A stretch of 64,000 bases of DNA from NCBI GenBank assembly GCA_026413225.1, contig CM048552.1:132197053-132261052 (forward strand). Direction: 5' to 3'. This stretch comes from Otis tarda. Its lineage: Eukaryota > Chordata > Aves > Otidiformes > Otididae. The position numbers and the translations under genes were made by a program. The notes below the pieces were generated by a model, which made no database searches, was not told the origin of the DNA, and saw only the letters and a program-made list of their open reading frames with translations. This document shows positions 1 through 13,250 of the stretch, one piece after another (the stretch's first letter is position 1; each line of letters opens with the position of its first letter).

Positions 1-3000
1 TCCACCTGTTTCTTTCCATCACTGATGCTGCTATTCCTTAGTCTCAACTGGATAAAAACCACAGTTGCACTGTGAAAGAGCCAACTGAGAGAGGAAACGG
101 GGAGCAGTACCATCTTCCCTCTCTGCCCACAGGGGCTTCATCATGGACCAATGGTTGCCGACTCTTGCCACGTCTTACTTTGAGTCTGCTTTTTTCCTAT
201 AGCTTTTCTCATGTGATAGGGCAGTGCTGAGCAGCAAGGTGCTTGATGTGCTTACCATTTGCTCTTAGTACATGCAAGATGGTGTAAGTTCTGCAATGGG
301 ATGAGTTGGTCAGTGCAAGAGACAGAGCAGTATGTTCTATAGGTGCATCTCCCAACAATATGCTATGTAAATCTCCCTAAAAGGTGGGGTTAAGATTTGG
401 GGAGATAAACAGATGACTCTTCAGGGCCAAAGAGGACCTTTTGCTCAAAGAGAGAGTACAGTGAAAACACAAATCCTTACAGAGGTTGAGTGGTCCCTTG
501 GAAAACATCACTAACCTTCCAGGAATGAAAGAATCTATCTTTGAAGAGAAGAAGAGAGAGCTGTGTGGCTTAGGTTTGTGGGTGCCTAGACTTACAGGGG
601 AATTATTGTGCTGTTGAATTTCCATCTCTCTTCGGTAGCTGGGATGGCACATGCTTGCATGTGTGTTTATAATTCTATCTCTGGGGTGAGATATATTTGT
701 CTTCTATGAGGTAGCTCACTTTTAGTTTAAGTGCCTTGCGGTGAAAAGCCTTTATTGTAGAAAATATGTATACATTTTTAAGTAGCTCTGTTGGATTCTA
801 AAATTCAGCAAAACAAAAACATCCACAGTGACTGAGAGCGCTATTACAGATTACTGAGATTGCAAAATTGAGTGTAAATAAGCAGACAACAAAACAGCAA
901 AGGCAGTAAGTCACAGAATGTATTGACCATGGCACTTAATTTGATTGCTCCACTTACTGACTATTTACAGTTTGTGTTAATCTATTGCATAATCAGAATA
1001 CCAAAATCCTAGCGAGCAACTAATCCTTTTGCATTATGGTAGAAGGTATAAGGAGTAGCTGAATCTGGATTAATGAGGCCCTAATTAATTCTCTTTCTAT
1101 TTTTTGTTTGATGAGGTGGTGTTTTGACAGTTTGCATCTTGTGAAGTTCTTTGGAAATATTTATTAGTGCAATCCATTTATCAGTCTTGCGTACAGCAAT
1201 TAATAGTAAAACCAAATTCTGCTGAATGTAGTGCTTGGGTATTTTTCATCTGGTTTGTGTATTTTGTAAGAATTATGTAATTTTTAATGTGTGATAGTTA
1301 AAGAGAAGAAGCTTAAGCTCAATCAATACTACTTTAATGCTGCTTATTTTCTTACTTAGTATTACTGTTTGCGTCCGTATTTATTGGTGTATGATTTAGA
1401 CTTCATCAAGGGGGAAATATTTAAGCCTCAAAAATCAACTGTACAGGTTTGTTGGTTTTTGTACTTAAAAAAAAAAAATAAAGATTCAGTTTCTGAAAAG
1501 TTAGAACGGTGAATCCAGCCCAGTGGTTAGGTTACCTTGGGTGGAGGAAATCTTGCCATGGGGTGAAATAGTTCTTGCCTAACAACAAGGACAGCAGAGG
1601 GAAGAAGAGGAAATTGTGTCATCCTGGCCTAAGAGAAAAAGCAAATTCCAGAGTCACTATTGCCTGTAAAATTTAAGCTTGAAGGTTTGTTTGTCTGTGG
1701 ACTGCTATCTTGAATGTCACAGCTCATCCTAAGGATCTGGCTGGAGAAAAGTAAAAGAGGCATGCTTTTAAAGCAAACAGGTCCACTAATACAGTAAACG
1801 GAGTTTGCTCAGTTCTGGTTTAAACAGTCTCTCAGAATACAAACAAATGAATTTATCTGCTACAGTACTGCAGGACCCCAAGTCGTATAGTTCCATATAT
1901 TGATATCAGTGCTTTACACTGCGATTGTAAATACATATCGAGCCACTGAATTCTGTGAGTGAAATACAGTGCTTGCAATGGCCTAGGTAATGAAGCAGCT
2001 GTGTCCTGTAGGAGTGCTATCTTCTTGCTATTGTTCTCCCTCTTTGAGGCAGTGATTTTTTTGGAAGGCTTGAGACTGTATCAAATAGGCTGCATCTTGA
2101 ACTCAGGACAGACGGTGGGACAGGAGGTGCTGAACAGAGATGCATTTTAACTACCACCCCATAAAACATCCAGTTCTTTTTAGAGGATAGCCCCTTTACA
2201 GTGTTTAGGATGCTCCTGGGACTTTTTCCTCAGTGAAGTGTGGGCAGTGACAGACTACTTGTGATAAATACCTAGTTCTTTGCTGCTGCTTCTTCCAGCT
2301 TCTGAGTTACAAGGATGATGCTGGGGAGGAGAATTGTGTGTCACTGTGAGCCCTTGGGGTCTGTCAGAGAGGGTAACAACAGCTTTGTTCTTCCTTCCAA
2401 AGGACAAGACTAGGAGGAACATGGGCAAAGATGCTTATTATTATGTCGTTGTTGTACCTAGTCTGGGTGGAACAGTACAGTTTAAAAATCACAGGATGTA
2501 GCCAAGGGTGCATATTTTCAAATGGGATTGTACCAAGCCCAAGCCTTCTCAGTTCAGAATATGTCAGGCCAGAAGATGAACATCCTGCATTAGACCCAGC
2601 CTATTTCAGTTTTAAGATACGCTGTGAGGTTTATCTGTTCACTCAGTTCCCTGAGCAGTGCCCATTGCCTATGGCAGGTTGTTCTCCTTTGCTTAGGAGG
2701 AGGCTGTGAGTTTGCAGGGAGAGACTCTGTGGTCTGACAGATTAAATTATTGTTGAATTAATCAATGAGGATTGAAAAGCTCATTAATACTGTCTTTTCT
2801 CCTCCCTTACTGTTTCCAGGATATCTGCTGTTGGGGGTTTATTAGCAGGTATATTTTTAAAATGTCTTCAGGTCAGAGGGAAAAAGAGAGGCTTCTGGAA
2901 GAACCATCTGTGATGTATAAACCCACCCTTGCATGTCAGATTTAAAAAAGAGATTTATCATCGACAATTGAGGGATGCTTAATATTGGTATCTTAGTTTG

Positions 3001-5090
3001 AAGCTTTAATTTGCCTTAGATCTATTTACCAGGCTTGTAATAGGATGCATTATTTTGACCTTTAGTTTTTTGGTGGGGTTTTTTCACTTGGAAAACCCCT
3101 AAATTCAGCGAGTGCCAATTGGTCTCTACAGTGCTGTGTCTGAAATCGCTATCTCCTTTTATCTTTTCTTGCTTCCTATCTAAACGTGACTGTTGAAATT
3201 AAGTGCTTCTGCGTCCTCTTGCAGTATTGTACTCTAACGAGTAAAGACAGTTTTACTATCAGAGTGACATAACCTACTAGATTTTTCTTTGCTTTTCTTA
3301 ATCTGATGTTAAAGGTTCATCTTACTTTGAGTCCTGTTGGCTTTACTTTTACTTACTTAAATCACATTGGTCTACCATTCCCTTAGGAGAAATTTGAAAG
3401 CTGACCTTGTCTAGGTACTTGCACTGTTTGAAACTGGCCTGTTGTTGAGGCCTAGGTCTGTTGCCGCGTGGTCCACAGGGCCCTTGTTAGGCAGAGGAAT
3501 GTATTGATTTAGTGTATGTCAGTGTGAATCACGCTCAAGGTGTCCAGACTTCTACTGTACATAAACCATGATTTTTTCCTACAGCTATGTCTTCACTCTG
3601 TTCTTGTGCCAGCCTTCAGAGCATGGGGTGGCCGTCAGCCTCCCCCAGTTCCCTCTTGTGCTTCTCACAAGATTGCCTCCTGGCTCTTTGTTAACTGCAT
3701 CAGCATTTAGCTGAGCTTAATAACTGATTTTTGGCATTTTTCTCTAGTTTAACTCCTTGTTTCTCTGTCTGGATATTAAAAAAAAAAAAGGTAAGAGCTT
3801 GGTGGGGAGGACAGACAGGTCATGGGAGACGTTCCTGACAACAAAACTAGAAGGTGAAGATGCGTAGCCATTTGCTATGAATGAATGGAGTCTGAGTTCT
3901 TTGGTTAAAGTCGTGCTGCTTTTGACAGCCACTTACTGTGGGATCCACATTGACACATACTTTTAAAGGAAAAGTTTAAAAAAAAAAAAAGATGAAAGAG
4001 AGCACTATCAGCTGACTTTTTCAGATGCTGAAACTACAGCCCTCTCTCCACTCTTGTCTGTCAAGATCTTCATCTTGAAAGATGATTCAAATTCCCAGTC
4101 TTCATATAGCAAGGAGGAGGTGAGGGAGGATTGCCTGTTATAGGACTCAGGAGACATAAACCCCCTGGGCACTTGCTATTCAAAGCATTCTTTAATCTGA
4201 AACCCACGGGATTCATCCACACCTTGGGCGAGCTACACCGCTGACATCCTTTCAGAATAGTACTGTTACTATGTAACGGTGTAGTGGCTGTTCTCTGTTG
4301 ATTAGCTGTGTGTTGTGCATGGCTTCCCACCTAATCTTGAGATTATGGTATTACTGATGAGAGGAACAACATATCACTTGAAAATGGACATTCAGAAATG
4401 ATCCTTCTTGGCCCAGGTGGTGTTCGCTTCTGAGAACCCAGTCTGGCTTCTGTTCTGTATCCTAAAAAAGAAGTGCTAAGCCTGTTGCCAGTAACCAGAG
4501 ACTTCCCTGTGTGTGCAGCGCTCAGCTTCTTTAGCACAGTGTTACATCTGCATCATCTCTGTACTAATTCACTGAATCTATTATTTAGCAAAGCTGTTTT
4601 TCAGGATGTGGATACTCTCAGAATAGGATCCCCTCATGATTTTTTAAGGTAGCATACACACTGAAGTGTAAAAATATGCTGAATCTCATGTTTAACTTAC
4701 ATGCTGCTCCGTATCTGCCTGACCTAAGTCAGTACATGTCAGCTTTCCACCAGCTTTTATATAAAATGTTATTACACTATCTGGAAGACAATACAGTGAG
4801 CAGGTGAAACATCCTAGGCAAGTCTATGAAGAGAGATCCAAACCCTTCTTCCAGAATGCGCTAAAGTAGCAGTTGGAGATCCCTTTCATCCTCTGAAATC
4901 TGAGTTGTGACCTGGTGGTTCTCACATGCCCAGTCATTTGGCCATATTACCAAATGTTTATTGGACAGTGTTACCTGCTCTCAGAACCAAGGAAAGGGAT
5001 TAATTTTTTTCCTTGCTGATACATTTTTTTCAAAGATAGTATTCATTGCCTTCATCTTGACTCTTGATTCTTCAGATACATCAGAGGAGG

Positions 5091-5610
5091 TATGGTGGGT
5101 TGGCCCCAGCCAGCAGCTAAGCTCCACCCAGCCATTTGCTCCCCAATAGGGGAGAGAGTAGGGGGAGGAAAACTCATGGATAAAGGCAGTTTAATAAGTG
5201 AATGAAAGAGGGGGAAAAAGGAGGTGGTGCAAAGGCAGTCATTCACCATCTACCAGAAGTAGACCAGTGCCCAGCCAGTTTCCAAGCAATGGTTACTTCC
5301 CACAGTAGCACCCCCCAAAACACCCTTTTTATTGCTGAGCAGGAGGTTATACAGCACAGAATATCGCTTCGCTCAGCTTGGGTCAGCTGTCCCAGCTGCG
5401 TCCCCTTCCAGTTTCTTGCCCACCCCTGGCCTGCTTACTGAGGGGCAAAGTGGGGAAAAAGAGAAAAGAGGCGGCTTTGGCACTGTGTGTAGGTTCTGCT
5501 CAGCAATAGCCAAAACACTGGTGTGTTATCAATGCTGTTTTAGTCACTAATCGAAAACACAGCACCATGCTGTGAAGAAAATTAACTCCATCCCAACCAG
5601 ACCCAGTACA
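5091..5610 (-). mobile_element. Avian ERV solo LTR, antisense to SH3KBP1
   Basis: The left edge (TATGGTGGGTTGGCC) and right edge (AACTCCATCCCAACCAGACC then CAGTACA) match the ends of a common neoavian endogenous-retrovirus LTR read in reverse complement. In the minus sense it begins TGTACTGGG and contains the family's usual TGTGTTTTCGATT block, an AATAAAAAGGG-like stretch, and a pyrimidine-rich 3' part. The length of about 520 bp is near what I recall for this LTR class. No internal retroviral genes or second LTR sit nearby, so it is a solo LTR. I see no clean target-site duplication. The 5'-terminal TG is changed to TA on the plus-strand edge, which suggests an old insertion. Family naming is from memory and was not checked against a repeat library. 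Confidence 0.7.
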
Positions 5611-6943
5611 GGGCAGGGCCAGAAAATCAACTGCCAATGGTCATGGATAAATTTAATTTTTTCTGTTCAGGAAAATAAATCTGTGAAGCCTAAGAAATTC
5701 TTGGTTACTTGAAACAGCGCTACGTAAAATTCATGCTGTTTCTGACTGGCAGTGTGTGAACTGGAAAGAGCTTTTCTCTTCCCCATTAGTACTGTTTCAT
5801 TTCTCAGACTGATCATGCTTACGGACAGCGGCCTTTCACATGCACGTGTATTGACTGCTTATTTAAGGTTCATGTTGCTGTCACTGAACTTTAGCAGTTG
5901 GGGTGAAGCTTCTGAGTCAGAGCCCTAGGTTTCGGTATAGCCATGTGAGTTTGGTGTCTGGGCTGCAGTGGATCCCAGTGGAGATCTGTCACTGCTGTTC
6001 AGGGAGTTCAGAGTGTCGTTCAGAGTGTCATTCAGCTAACCAAATGTAGGTGTCTGCTCCTGGGGTGGAGAGCGGCTCTCACAGCTTCGCTCGGTTCAGT
6101 GACTTGATTTCCATTGGCTGTAGTACAAATGTAGGCACTGACTTCATCAGTTTTTAACATAGGTACTCGAATCTAAATTCAGATACCAGGTGTAACCCTG
6201 GGGGCTGAAATCAGTAGTCTGCATCTGGAGCTGTTGAGATACCGCAGTGTATTTTGGCTTGAGATACCCCAGGTGCCAGGCCAGAGGGACCTGGCTCTAC
6301 CACAGGTTGTGCATCGTATCTGCCAACCACATGTGTGTCTTACGTATGCATGAGTGTCTGAAATGGCACTTACTGTCTGGGCAGCTGAACTGACCCCCCA
6401 GTGGAGCCACAAATACCCACAAATGTGATCGTACAGGTTCTCTTTATACTAAATATAAAGAAATAGGTCTTCTTGTTTGAAATTAATTTAGATTTATGTG
6501 ACCAGCAAGTACCTGTTTCTTTGCATGGAATATGACAATCGACTAGAGGAAGAGGTTATCAAAATTGAGACATTTAAAGTGAGGTGAACACTTCTACAAA
6601 GTCACATGCCGTTCTACAAAGGGTCCAGTAATTTCTGTGCATGTTTCTTTGGTCTTTTTAAACCTGCTGTCTTAGAGTATCACATATTTTTATACATTAT
6701 TTAACAGCTGGAATACATACTCCCTTTTTATTTGTAAGGCACATTGACATACTTGTCTGTTGCACAGCAACATGTCGTAAGTAACTTCTTTTCATGACAA
6801 CTGCTTTTTATGATTTCTGAGTAGGAGGGCTGGCTCTTGTGTTTTTCAGATGAAAGTTGAGATAGTGCCCTTATTTATAGATACTAAAGGGAATTGGAAA
6901 CTTTAGACTAATATTTAAAACTTCTTATATGCTGAAGGCTTGT

Positions 6944-6996
6944 CATAGAATCATTTAGGTTGGAAAAGACCTTTAAGACCAAGTCCAACTGTAAAC
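6944..6996 (-). mobile_element. CR1 LINE 3' tail fragment
   Basis: CATAGAATCATTTAGGTTGG followed by AAAAGACCTTTAAGACC and AAGTCCAACTG is the reverse complement of the conserved bird CR1 3' end. The element is severely 5' truncated, as most CR1 copies are. It lies in an intron, antisense to SH3KBP1. Confidence 0.8.
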
Positions 6997-7459
6997 TTTT
7001 ACATTTATTGATTTATTATTTATTATTTTATCATCTTTATAGACGCTAAAATATCTGCTTTCTTGCACACCAGGGGCTAGATAAGCTATGTCAACCTACT
7101 GGTTTCTTTATGCTTCCCATTTATGTGATTTGGTGGAAGGCCATACTAGGGGAACTGTTGAGGCAAATGTCAAGATACAGGCTTACTCTAAGGGAAATGG
7201 TTTGTGGCAGATTGCGGTCTGGAGCAATTTCATTTGAGGTAATGGTTCTGGGGGCTACAGAGCTGACTCCCTGGATGACGTGTGTGGGAATGCTCATCAG
7301 TGTGCAGTGTTTTAAATATTTCATACTGTTTATGAAGGCAAGAGAAAGATGGCGAGAAAATGAAAGAGACACTATGGAATATTTTAGGAACATTTTCTCC
7401 TTCGAATAAGCAGTTGTTATAAAGCGATAATTTATCATATTGAATGTTCTTTCTTTCAG

Positions 7460-7554
7460 CCAAGGAGTATTGCAAAGTGATATTTCCATATGAAGCACAG
7501 AATGATGATGAACTCACAATCCGAGAAGGTGATGTCGTCACACTTATCAGTAAG
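7460..7554 (+). CDS. SH3KBP1: SH3KBP1 exon: N-terminal half of SH3-C
   Basis: SH3KBP1 (CIN85/Ruk) is a cytoplasmic adaptor. Its three SH3 domains bind PxxxPR motifs in Cbl and other partners during receptor endocytosis, signalling and actin control. This exon follows a TTTCTTTCAG acceptor and ends at AAG|GTAAAA. The first two bases complete a codon from the upstream exon; the next 31 codons read [20 protein letters not shown] and then [11 protein letters not shown]. This is the first half of SH3-C: the ALYDY-equivalent segment is FPYEA, followed by the acidic RT-loop (NDDEL) that contacts basic ligand residues. The sequence fits CIN85 rather than its paralogue CD2AP, whose third SH3 differs at FPYEAQ/DDEL. 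It ends in phase 0. The other half of the domain is 15.9 kb downstream. Confidence 0.96.
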
Positions 7555-10500
7555 GTAAAAGCAATATTTTTTCCTATGAGCAGGGATCCATTTTTTAAAA
7601 TGCACATCATTCAATTGCCGTAAAATCCCCATTTGTGCCTTTGGCAGTGATCTTCCTACAAAAATGCTAGTTTGACATAGACTTCGGAAGACTTCAGAAA
7701 CCCCTACGTCTCCCTTCCTCATATGTTCTACAGCCTTACCTTGCTAACCTTAAGTGAAGAAGAGCAGACTCAAGGTCTCTTGAGTCTACAGGTTTATACA
7801 ATTAATTTTAATTTAAATCTGCTGACAGATCTACATAAACTGTAAATTGTAACAATATAAAAGCCTAGAGAATAAACTGGAAGACTCAAGAAAGCAGCAG
7901 CTTTGAACATCTCCATTAGGTGTGTGAGTTACCTTTCTTGTAGGAATTGTGAATTAGATTTTTTTGGGGGTTAGATGGAGATAATATACGTAAATTAACT
8001 TAATGAACTAAACACTTGTTTAGATGTAGCCAGGCTTAACACTATGGTAAAGCAGAGAAAGATAATAAAATGGAAATTAAATCAAATAATTTTAGATCTG
8101 TGTTCTTTTATTTAAAAATACTTGAAATGGTTCAAGATTAGAAATTAAAAACCAATGCCAGGATTTATAGTAGATCTCCAAAAACTATACCATAAGATGG
8201 TGAGTAAACAGTTTATTTTCTTTTAGAAGAGCTGTGCGCCATGTTACAAAGAACGGATTATAGTTTAGATGCACTTAACTTCCTACTGTTGTTTAAAGAC
8301 TTCACAATTTGTTTAAATATTCTTGACTGCTGAACGTATTTGGGGGAAAAAAAGCTACAAACTAGAAAAGGTTGTGGATTTTGCATGATACAGATGAATT
8401 GTAATGATGTGCACACTGTTGTTGTTTGTGCTTATATGAAAGTAAAAGAATAAATTTATAATTTATAAGTTTCATAAGAAATTGTTACTTGACTGAGCAA
8501 TTTGGCACCTGGGTGGAAAAAACCCAAAAACCTTGGGAGGTACATCTGGGGCAGTGTTTGCTTTATACTAAGCCATTTGCAATCCTAGAGGACAGCTTCT
8601 TTGTCCTGAAGAATATACATGTAACAGAGGCAAAATAATCAGACATTTGCTGGGAAAAGAAACTGCAAATGTAAAAAAGAAATTGTGTACATTAAATATC
8701 CTTTAATGACTTGCCCTCAATTACAGTTTTGTTTAGGTTGTCTTGAAAACTATCTTTGCCTGATTTGGAATGTTCTCGTGTGAGTGTTCAACAGTGTCTC
8801 TGATCATGAAAATGGCTTTTAAGACGTTGTTCCTGTCCACTTTACGCTTTCTTGACCAGGTTGATTTAACTCTCTGAGATAGCTGGTCTCCAGGTGGAGC
8901 TGTGCTCTTCAGTGTACGTAGATAAAAAGACAATTACTTTACTGAGATTTCAATATGAGATTTCCTTTCCTTGCTTTTTCCGATTTTCTTCTTCCTGCTG
9001 CCTCTGCCCCCACAATGGAAGGATATTTGTCTTTTATAATAACTGAGCTGATGATCTGACTGAATTGACCAGTTTTCCCAACCATGCAGTGAGAAGTTTG
9101 GCAGTATATTCTCTAGTATATTCCCCTGTCCTTCTACTGTCCAGACTGATGGTGTCAAGCCACTGCACACATTTTATTCAGTTTTCTTCTTTTTTTCTGT
9201 GGTATGTCACATGTCTGTGAACAATTACGTAAACTTATGCCTCTAGAGAATGGAGGATCTCAAGGCAAAAAGGCTTGGCATTTCTCCTTGGATGCTTTTT
9301 TATGTTTTGTCTGAACTAATCTGAGATACTAAAGAAACAGTGCTTAACAAGAAGTCACTTTGCAATCCTTTTGTGGTTTGCAGATCCCATTGCAGACAGG
9401 CTTGTGGGTTTGTTTATCTGGTTTTAACACATAGTTTAAAAAATAAAATTCAAGTGGTGTGGAGTCATGGGCTTTGCTGTAGAGCTCTGAAAACAGTGGG
9501 GTCTCCTCTATGCTCTTACTATGGAAGATAGTATTTTATTTTAGCTCAAATCTTCTGAAGCAGGTGTCACTTGTCATTTTCCTTTTAGTCAGCACTAAGA
9601 AAGCCTCCCCTTTCTGCACTCTAATGGCTTCTGATGGGGGATTGTCTTTTACCTGGAATTCAAATCATCATGCTTGGAGAGTCCTTTCCATAACCAGTTA
9701 GTGATCCATACTGAGTAAGGGGAATTAAATAGAAATGTATGGAGTACTTCAGAAACTGTTACCATGGTTTTGCTTTGCCATCAAGTTACAGAGTTTGTTT
9801 TAATCTATTTGCAAGAAATTTGTTTACAGGGTTTGCTTTCTATGCTGGAGAACAATAGACAAAATTGATTCTTCCCAATTACCTAGACCCAAGGAGAGAA
9901 AATTGTTTTTTAAAGAAAGAGATGAATGTCGTAGTACTTCCTAAAACCACAAGTGCATTATCATAAAATAATGTATTTTGTTGCAGCCACTAAAACTAGA
10001 AAGTGACATGAATTCTCGGGATGAAAAGTCTCTCACTAGGCGAATCTGTTTTCACACAGTCAGATCTATAGGAGTGTTCATAATTTTAACTCGTACTGAA
10101 TTTTTCATTTAATAGAAAACAACAGCATTAGTGGGAATGTGTGGAAGTGGCTGAAGTAGTATGGAGTGAGTAACATGAATTCTTCCAAGAATGGGAGAAT
10201 TCCCATAATCTTAAAAGCCTGAAGAGGAGATAGCACTTGGTAGGCACTAAGAGGAAGGGGAATGACTTAGATGAGCTAAATAGTAGGTTACTAGGAGAGC
10301 TTGTGTATTTGTGCGCGCACATGTGAGAATTTGTGTGTAAGGAAGCTGCTAGTCTGGTGTTCATTTTTAAATGCAGAATTCAAAATCACCATTTTAGCAG
10401 TGTCCATGCAGATAAAAGGGCTAAGATTATATCAGATTTCTCTCTTTTTTTTCTGCCAAATTAGTTATAAAATTCCCTTGTCAAGATCATCAAATATCTA

Positions 10501-12914
10501 CCTAATATAAAGAACAAACCAATTTTTTTTTTTTGTCATGGCCTTTGCAGAATCTGTTTCAAGTTATCACTGTTTTGATGGATGTTGAGATTTTGAATCA
10601 AAACTTGATCAGACCTTTCCTATAGGCCTCTATGATAACGGAATTTGAATACCTGAATTTTGTTGGGAAATAGCCAAAGAATACTTTGAATGAATTTGCT
10701 GAATCACAAGTGACTTCCCTAGTCACTCTGAGTATGTGCTGATAAGTTTTATTTAAACACTGACGTGAGTCAGTAGAGCCCGATCATTTACTGGTCAGAA
10801 CAATATGTATTTTGGGAGATATAATGGGAAGGATGCCATCATACAAGACTGATAGACAGAAATAATTGCCAGATAAACAGCATATTGAGTCATTTTTCGA
10901 TGAACTTCATATGCCTAAATCATGGAAAAGATACATGATGAGATAGAGTCCAGACATATGGTAGTAACAGTTGTTTCCTCACAGGTTAAAATTTACCTAA
11001 AGAAACTAGAAGAAAAGGAGAAACCAACTTCACATAAATGCATTCCAAAAATTTCTGGAAAAGGTTTTTCTCTCCTCCTTTTTCCCAGTGAAGCAAACAC
11101 CCTTGTAGTTACGCAGAAAAGGTTTTATTTATTAATTACTGGAAACGAAAGTGAACAAATGGTAGTTTTTTAATTCCTTCATGCAAGGAAAGATTTTTTA
11201 TTTAAAGATAGAAGACCTGTATTTAAGGATAAAAGATCATAAAATATTGCTCAGAATTCTAAAGGAAGGTTAAAACTTCATCTTTGAGGCAATAAAACAG
11301 TAGACCTGGTACCTTTGCTTTGCAAAATAGAGTCTAAGAAAAATACACCTTTGGAAGAAAGAGAACAAAAAGCGAAATACAGTCATTTTCTTTGTTGTGC
11401 AGTTTGATGATAAGATACGTTCATAAGCTGAAAATATATGAATGACAACAAGCCATGAGATTGACCCTGTGGGTTTTTCTTTGTCATGTCAAACATTGTG
11501 TTCCTTAGGTAATTTTTTTCAGTGTTTTCAAAATGTTCCTGACAGGGTTCGGATAATGGCAAGAACACTGGCAGTGACTGCACTGTGTGACTGAAGAAGA
11601 GTGGGAAACAGGCATTTCATCATGCTCAAATATTGATTTTGAAGATTGTAATAAGTAGAGTAACTTTTAAGCAACAGAAGATTCACATGACATTTCGAAC
11701 TGTTATCTTGAAAAACTTTTAGGATTTTTCATTCCAGCACTTTTAGTCATAGCTACTGTAGCATACTTCCCAATGTTAATAAAGACTCTTAATTCAAATA
11801 CTAAAAATTTCTTAGTGGTTCTAATAAATTTGGACAAAATGCATAGGATTCTGGAGATTTTACTGGCATGCAGAAAATTACCTGTGTGAGGAATTGATAG
11901 TAATTGCTAAATAACTTCAAAGCAAATACATCAAGCATACTTGGCAGCTGTGCATTCGTTTGAAAGCAGTTTTACTTGCAAGAGTGTAAAAAATTTCATT
12001 GCATTGCATCAGTCTATCTGAGCTCTAGGCAGTAAAGACCAGTTTGTTCCCAGGAATTAAAATGGTCTGGATAAATAAAATTAACTACTTCAAAAATCAT
12101 TGCAAATTTGCAAAGCTGACAGTAACAGAAGGGTATCCTCACCTGTATCCTTATTATCGGAGCAAGAGTAGTGGAGGGCAATATCAGTGGCAATTCTGCT
12201 AATACTGAATTTACAAGATGTTGAAATTAATAAATGTCAATGTATCAGCTGGAATAGTAATTTTGAGCCTTGCTCTGCATATCCCACATGGCTGTCCCTC
12301 AGCCTCCACCTACCTGGATTGCAAAGCCTGTTCTTCTGCTGCAGGCTAACAGCTGAATACGTGACATCAGTGGTAGGAACGTGTTGACCTGAAGTGATGG
12401 ATGAACATAATAGGGAGTCCTTTGTGATTTTGCAGAGGAGCTTTGATGAGGAGTCGAGTTTCACAGAGGGCATCCGGCCTCATTGTGGATTCATCAAAAC
12501 TGTCTGAAGGATTAGTGAGGTGAAAAAGAATGCAACAGTGACATGCAGCCTCCCAAAGTCTCACTGGTGCTTTTCAAATAGTACTGGAAAAGTTGATGCA
12601 TTTGTATCGTGAAAGACACAACATGATAATACGCGTCGCTAGTGAGAGAGTTATGTGACAAATTTTCTGGTGTAGATATTTAATGACAAACCAAATATTT
12701 AATGGCAGTCCAATTTGTAGTGCTTAATTCTGTGTTGGGGGAAAAAAGAGCCATAAACCTGATTTCTAAAAATAAGCAATCAGGTTTTGCAAAGATAGTA
12801 TTTACTATCTTCTTCTTATTGTTAATATTTTACTGTGAGATTTGCAAGTTTTGTGGTTCAAAATACTGTACCTTTAGTTAGCTCCTGCCCCGGAGCACGT
12901 GCAATCAAGTGGTA

Positions 12915-12948
12915 AGACAGACAAGTAAGAAAGACAGACGAGTAAGTA
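12915..12948. repeat. Imperfect 17-bp tandem duplication
   Basis: AGACAGACAAGTAAGAA is followed directly by AGACAGACGAGTAAGTA, with two differences, and then by a degenerate AAGCAAGTAG. It is a short local duplication of no evident function. Confidence 0.75.
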
Positions 12949-13057
12949 CAAGCAAGTAGAAAGGGTATAAGGAAGCACTGAAATGAGATTCGGTCCTGAT
13001 GATCTCTTTCATGTCATATTTTCACTGTTGCAGTGATTGCTCTGTGCATTTTACAAT

Positions 13058-13250
13058 GAGGGTGGTGAAACAATGGAAGAGGTTGCCCAGAGAGATGGTG
13101 GATGCCCCATCCCTGGAAACATTCAAGGCCAGGCTGGATGGGGCTCTGAGCAACCTGATCTGGTTGGAGATGTCCCTGCTCCTTGCAGGGGAGTTGGACT
13201 AGATGGCCTTTAAAGGTCTCTTCCAACCCTAACCATTCTATGATTCTATG
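13058..13250 (+). mobile_element. CR1 LINE 3' fragment
   Basis: This is about 190 bp of the CR1 3' region in sense orientation. It covers the GAGGTTGCCCAGAGAGATGG block, the GGGCTCTGAGCAACCTGATC block, GTTGGACTAGATGGCCTTTA, CCTTTAAAGGTCTCTTCCAA, and a terminal CATTCTATGATTCTATG octamer repeat. The 67-codon plus frame and 70-codon minus frame over it are by-products of the repeat, not genes. Confidence 0.93.

Larger units (their letters stand above)
1..7459 (+). other. SH3KBP1: SH3KBP1 intron, 3' part (upstream of the first exon in the window)
   Basis: No exon is recognisable here. The stretch ends in a good acceptor (pyrimidine-rich tract then CAG at 7457-7459) for the exon at 7460. It contains an antisense ERV LTR at 5091-5610, a short minus-strand CR1 tail at 6944-6996, A-runs near 1466, 3779 and 3978, and AT-rich sequence with scattered TAATTA cores around 1060-1100. 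Open frames of up to 125 codons show no recognisable domain. The first eight or so exons of the gene, encoding SH3-A and SH3-B, must lie further 5', outside the window. Confidence 0.8.

Noticed and set aside
7121..7610. Minus-strand frames of 125 and 126 codons over the first exon
   Set aside because: They are antisense shadows of the SH3-C exon and its flanks. The sense strand carries the known protein.
13014..13226. 70-codon minus and 67-codon plus frames
   Set aside because: They overlap the CR1 3' fragment and are translated repeat, not genes.
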